Assembly (NCBI GenBank): GCA_946408345.1
Contig: CAMJRR010000004.1
Span: 62,001-126,000, forward strand
Origin: an uncultured Bacteroidales bacterium
GTDB taxonomy: Bacteria; Bacteroidota; Bacteroidia; Bacteroidales; F082
Length of the DNA stretch: 64,000 nt
Direction: 5' to 3'
The position numbers and the translations under genes were made by a program. The stretch's first letter is position 1; each line of letters begins with the position of its first letter. The notes beneath the pieces were generated by a model, which ran no database searches, was not told the DNA's origin, and saw nothing but the letters and a program-made list of their open reading frames with translations. This document shows, piece by piece, positions 60,688-64,000 of the stretch.

Positions 60688-61848
60688 TTATTTTTTATTC
60701 TGTTTACCAGCTTGTTGGAATCTGATGGAATGCAACAAGATATTTCTTCTTTGGTCATTCAACAAAAGACATCTTAAAACATCATCATTCGTAAAGTCTC
60801 TTTTTCTTATTTTATTATACCAATGTTTTATAACCAATAAAGTGCATTGTGACAAGCTGTTTGGATGAAATGTTTTGTCAACAATTTGCATTTCTTTTCC
60901 GAGCCCTAACTGTTTACATACTTTCTTAAAATAAGTATGGTATTCTTCTTTGTTAGAAAGATAACGACATATCTGCTCATTATGCTTGTTTCTTTCCATA
61001 GTGTGGTCGATCTCAATGCCAATGTTATCGACATTTTTTGTATTCACCACTTCCCATGATAGTTTTCCATCAGCAATGTCTAAGACAACGCACAGACCTT
61101 CATACCAATGCGGATTACTTGCCCGAAAATCGTATGTTGCTTTGCTATTGAAAAGGAAATTGCCAAGACTATAGAATATCGGTTTCCCTTTGTATTCTTC
61201 CCAGCCCTGAGGACAATGCGGATGAGCTGCTATTACACCATCGGCACCATAGTCGATAAAATCGCGATAACGGGCAATAGTCTCAGGCATAGGTACATCA
61301 ATGTATTCAATTCCATCATGTGGCAAAATAAAAAGGTAGTCCACAACCTTTTTTGCCTCCATGATATCATGATTCACACGCAAATCATTGATGTAGGCAC
61401 AGCCTAAACCATCCAGTTTGGTTACATCATCAAACACGCCGGTATAGGCCGCAAATGAAAGAGCGAGAAAACCTATTTTTACCCCTTGCACTTCCACTAT
61501 TTTTACTCTATAGGCCTCTTCGTAAGTACCAGCGCCAAAAGCGGCATCACCCAATGCTGTTTTGGTTTTCTTAAAACCCTCATCTTCCCAATCAAAAGCA
61601 TGGTTGTTGGCCTGCGAGAAAAGATTGAATCCCAAACCGCGCAAAAAGTCTGGAGCATCATCGTTTTGAAAAAAACGTTCTCTACCTTGTGGAGGCAATT
61701 TTACTTCAGGTTTTAAAGGCACTTCAAAATTCACCACTTTCAAATCACAGGATTGAATCAAATTTTTCAATTCATCCGATACGGTGATCTTTGACGTGGA
61801 CGGCTTAGAGCAAAAGTCGCCTGCGAAGAAAATCTTTACATCATTCAT
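60688..61848 (-). CDS. CapA-family (PGA_cap) metallophosphoesterase-fold protein
   Basis: This 386-aa protein has no obvious signal peptide. CapA motifs are visible: FFAGDFCSKP, KVVNFEVPL, FSQANNHAFDWEDEGF (ANNHxxDxG), YLFILPHDGIEYIDVPMPET and GVIAAHPHCPQGWEEYKGKP followed by FYSLGNFLF. CapA is needed for poly-gamma-glutamate capsule assembly; homologues near ATP-grasp genes have unknown chemistry. It forms a tandem pair with the downstream ATP-grasp gene (25 bp). The C-terminal 100 residues are an extra alpha-helical tail. Confidence 0.87.
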   Translation of the reverse strand: MNDVKIFFAGDFCSKPSTSKITVSDELKNLIQSCDLKVVNFEVPLKPEVKLPPQGRERFFQNDDAPDFLRGLGFNLFSQANNHAFDWEDEGFKKTKTALGDAAFGAGTYEEAYRVKIVEVQGVKIGFLALSFAAYTGVFDDVTKLDGLGCAYINDLRVNHDIMEAKKVVDYLFILPHDGIEYIDVPMPETIARYRDFIDYGADGVIAAHPHCPQGWEEYKGKPIFYSLGNFLFNSKATYDFRASNPHWYEGLCVVLDIADGKLSWEVVNTKNVDNIGIEIDHTMERNKHNEQICRYLSNKEEYHTYFKKVCKQLGLGKEMQIVDKTFHPNSLSQCTLLVIKHWYNKIRKRDFTNDDVLRCLLLNDQRRNILLHSIRFQQAGKQNKK

Positions 61849-61922
61849 AATTCAAAACCATGGTAATAAAAACTACAATTGATTTATTTCGCTTTGATAA
61901 AACATTTTTTATCCCTAAAATG

Positions 61923-63035
61923 CTATTTATCAATCAAATCAAAATATTTTTCAATATGTTTCAGTCCTCCCACAGCCGCCTGTGTTCCTGATACTTCCCA
62001 CAAGCTGTTGCCTTCAATAAACGTAGGACCCTCTGGGGTTATTGAAATATCCCAACCTACCGAATGGATTCTATATAGTTTCGAATGTAATTCTTTTGCC
62101 ATTTCAACAGCTTCTTTGAAAAATGGGATTTCAAAGCCTTCAAAAACAACACCATTGTCTGGTTGCTGATAAACAATCTTTCCATGAGGCGGCTTGATGA
62201 TACCTTTTTTCATCAATTTTCCCGTATTCAAATCAATGCCAACAAATATACCACCCTTAGCACAGTTGTCAACACAGCTTCCCTCTCTTCCAACACGCAG
62301 TCCGGCCCTAACAGCAATGACTTCTTCGTCTGGAGTAAGCAAGGTTACTAAACGTATCGTATTCACTGCTGTCGAACACAATTTGTTCAATTCAGGATGC
62401 TGTTTAATCCTTTCCTGGATGATGTAATCTGAAGTGGTAAATGTCTTTAATATCTCATCTGTTGAAGGAACCAATTCGTTGTTGACATATACTTTTGAGT
62501 CTTGAACCTTGATAGCGAAAGCCCCATTCCCTAATTGCCCGTCAAACTGTTTCGCAAAAGCATCCATGTCATGATTGAGAATTGTCGAAATCTGTTCGCC
62601 ATCATGATATTCATCATAAAACAATTTTCCGTTTCTCGTGTAATAGAGAATTTTTGGGGTTGGGAAATTTAAACTTTTAAGAAAGAGGTAAAAATAAAAT
62701 TTGTCTGTAACTATACAATTGGCAGAGACTATCCTTTTTTCATAATCAAGATAGTTGTTGTTTTTATAAATTTTGTTAAAAAACGCTGGTTCGAATACAA
62801 TATATTCATCACAAATTTTCTTGCGATCCATGCTTTTTCTGTCAAACCCATACAAATAATAATACTTTTCCCATCCTCCGAATTTCCAAATGAAGCATAA
62901 TTGATCTCTGAAAACCTGCCATGTTGACTTATGGGGTTCGTCTGGATAATAAGATTTCTGTTTACAAATCGACTTTATCCTAAAAATCAGTATTGCTGTT
63001 TCTGTTACTTTTGATGTTTTTACAAAGTTTTTCAT
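61923..63035 (-). CDS. Sugar-transfer-associated ATP-grasp protein (second copy)
   Basis: This 370-aa paralogue of the gene at 59574 has DYIIQERIKQHPELNKLCST, AVNTIRLVTLLTPDEEVIAV, RVGREGSCVDNCAKGGIFVG, KIVYQQPDNGVVFEGFEIPF and SVGWDISITPEGPTFIEGNS (metal site). The shared order QERIKQH ... VNTxRxxT ... NxxxGGI ... GWD in both copies indicates duplication of the CapA/ATP-grasp unit. It lies 60 bp downstream of the second CapA-like gene. Confidence 0.87.
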   Translation of the reverse strand: MKNFVKTSKVTETAILIFRIKSICKQKSYYPDEPHKSTWQVFRDQLCFIWKFGGWEKYYYLYGFDRKSMDRKKICDEYIVFEPAFFNKIYKNNNYLDYEKRIVSANCIVTDKFYFYLFLKSLNFPTPKILYYTRNGKLFYDEYHDGEQISTILNHDMDAFAKQFDGQLGNGAFAIKVQDSKVYVNNELVPSTDEILKTFTTSDYIIQERIKQHPELNKLCSTAVNTIRLVTLLTPDEEVIAVRAGLRVGREGSCVDNCAKGGIFVGIDLNTGKLMKKGIIKPPHGKIVYQQPDNGVVFEGFEIPFFKEAVEMAKELHSKLYRIHSVGWDISITPEGPTFIEGNSLWEVSGTQAAVGGLKHIEKYFDLIDK

Positions 63036-63095
63036 ATAATTATGTTGTTAAATTAATTACTTAAATAAACTTCCATTTAACCAAAATGATTGATT

Positions 63096-64000
63096 CTACC
63101 TTTTTCTTATTCCAATCTTGCGCAAAAAAGCCTTGCTGTATTTTTCAATAGATACAATAATAGGATAAGGAGAGTATCTAAGCAATTGTTTTCTATCTCT
63201 TAAAATAGAATCTATCTTCTTATCATTATAAAATGAAATGATTCCGTCTTCACTTTCTCTCGTAAGTTTATAAAAAGAACGAGGTCTTTTCTCACCTAAT
63301 TCAGATATAACAATCATCCCCACTCTTCCTAAGGGTTTCCATTTTTTATATGTCACACATTCCACATATGGATACCCATCAGTAACGGGTAGGGAAGAAA
63401 GGTCGATAAGCTCTTCTGGATAATAAGTCGAACGAGGCTTTGTTAACAACCTGTCTGGGAACAAAAAATTACCCATACTATAGGCGACAGAGGTATTTTT
63501 ATAATTTACCACTGGCTGAACACGATGAGGATGGCTACCAAGGATTAAATCTGCACCAGCTTTTATCATTTTCTTGGTCGTCCTATAAACATTCGGTGTT
63601 GTAACCCAAGTATGTTCCTTTCCCCAGTGACACAAAACAACCACATAGTCGTTTTGTTGTTTGTATTTTTTGATTTCTGATACCACATAATCATCATACA
63701 TTGGATTGACTCCCGGATCTGTCTCTGTTGCATACGGACACCAGCCCACCGTTTCAAATCTCCAATCGCAAAAAGCCAAAAAAGCAATCTTCTTGTTGTC
63801 AACTATTTCTATCACTGGAGAACTTGCTTCTTCAATATTATTTCCTGCGCCAATATGTTTAATCCCCAATTCATCAAGCAATTGGATGGTGTGCTTTGCT
63901 CCGTCTATTCCAAGGTCAAAATAATGATTATTGGCTAAGCTAACAATATCAAAGGAGAGTTGTTTTAGTTTGTTTAGGTCTTCGTCTTTGGCATAAATTA
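63096..64000 (-). CDS. CapA-family protein, 5' end beyond the window
   Basis: The frame is open to the right edge; the N-terminus is missing. The visible part starts in DIVSLANNHYFDLGIDGAKH (ANNHxxDxG motif) and continues with YVVVLCHWGKEHTWVTTP (HWGxE), AGADLILGSHPHRVQPVVNY (SHPH) and VAYSMGNFLFPDRL, then a basic C-terminal tail. The apparent ATG-less start at 63881 is only an internal TTG. It is paired with the ATP-grasp gene at 61923, the same order as the 60688/59574 pair. Confidence 0.88.
   Translation of the reverse strand, partial: IYAKDEDLNKLKQLSFDIVSLANNHYFDLGIDGAKHTIQLLDELGIKHIGAGNNIEEASSPVIEIVDNKKIAFLAFCDWRFETVGWCPYATETDPGVNPMYDDYVVSEIKKYKQQNDYVVVLCHWGKEHTWVTTPNVYRTTKKMIKAGADLILGSHPHRVQPVVNYKNTSVAYSMGNFLFPDRLLTKPRSTYYPEELIDLSSLPVTDGYPYVECVTYKKWKPLGRVGMIVISELGEKRPRSFYKLTRESEDGIISFYNDKKIDSILRDRKQLLRYSPYPIIVSIEKYSKAFLRKIGIRKR

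Overview
The window looks like a chromosomal segment of a gut-type Bacteroidales (Bacteroidota) bacterium. The evidence is repeated TAnnTTTG promoter boxes upstream of genes, a secreted nuclease-fold protein with a type IX secretion C-terminal domain, a GldH-like lipoprotein, split methylmalonyl-CoA mutase, a TraR/DksA-lspA pair, a thioester-less alpha-2-macroglobulin-like giant, and many short palindromic intergenic repeats. No rRNA, CRISPR array, transposase or integrase gene was seen.

Layout. 1-3,711 (minus): polysaccharide export tyrosine kinase (cut by the left edge), Wza-type outer-membrane lipoprotein and a GldH-like lipoprotein. 3,847-26,366: mostly housekeeping: mrdA-rodA, a GNAT, adenine deaminase, an RlmI-like methyltransferase, two small lipoproteins, the secreted EEP-fold protein, the 2,020-aa MG2/A2M protein, a YhcG-type nuclease, a polyprenyl synthetase, ileS, a DksA-like protein and lspA. 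26,461-30,582: methylmalonyl-CoA mutase. 31,087-34,438: GDP-sugar genes (aminotransferase, gmd, fcl). 34,645-40,413: an accessory patch with a metallophosphoesterase, a toxin-antitoxin pair between direct repeats, a lysis-like lipoprotein/amidase pair and a frameshifted AAA/PD-(D/E)XK gene.

40,489-64,000 (all minus): one long surface-polysaccharide and tailoring operon that enters from the right edge and ends at a strong hairpin at 40,489-40,526. In transcription order it carries two CapA-like/ATP-grasp pairs; a 3-kb HNH-ATPase-TOPRIM (PARIS/Septu-like) defence cassette flanked by a 66-bp direct repeat; an organic-acid enzyme set (U32-like barrel protein, CitE-like lyase, aldo-keto reductase, MmgE/PrpD, phosphonopyruvate-decarboxylase-like enzyme, two-subunit class I fumarase); an acyl carrier protein with an adenylate-forming ligase and two hexapeptide acyltransferases; the initiating sugar-phosphate transferase; a DegT-type aminotransferase; an ATP-grasp ligase; a GNAT; a beta-lactamase-fold lipoprotein; and finally a tRNA-like gene directly followed by a FemAB-like transferase.

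The two most unusual things are (1) the tRNA-like gene built into the capsule operon 34 bp before the FemAB-like gene. It folds fully but has a position-37 U, a damaged D-loop GG and anticodon AGU, which suggests a non-decoding tRNA that feeds an aminoacyl group to a surface polymer. (2) The HNH-ATPase-DUF4435 cassette, which combines the hallmarks of Septu and PARIS and has duplicated the 5' end of the gene it landed in. Functional statements are family-level inferences from reading the sequence; no searches were run.
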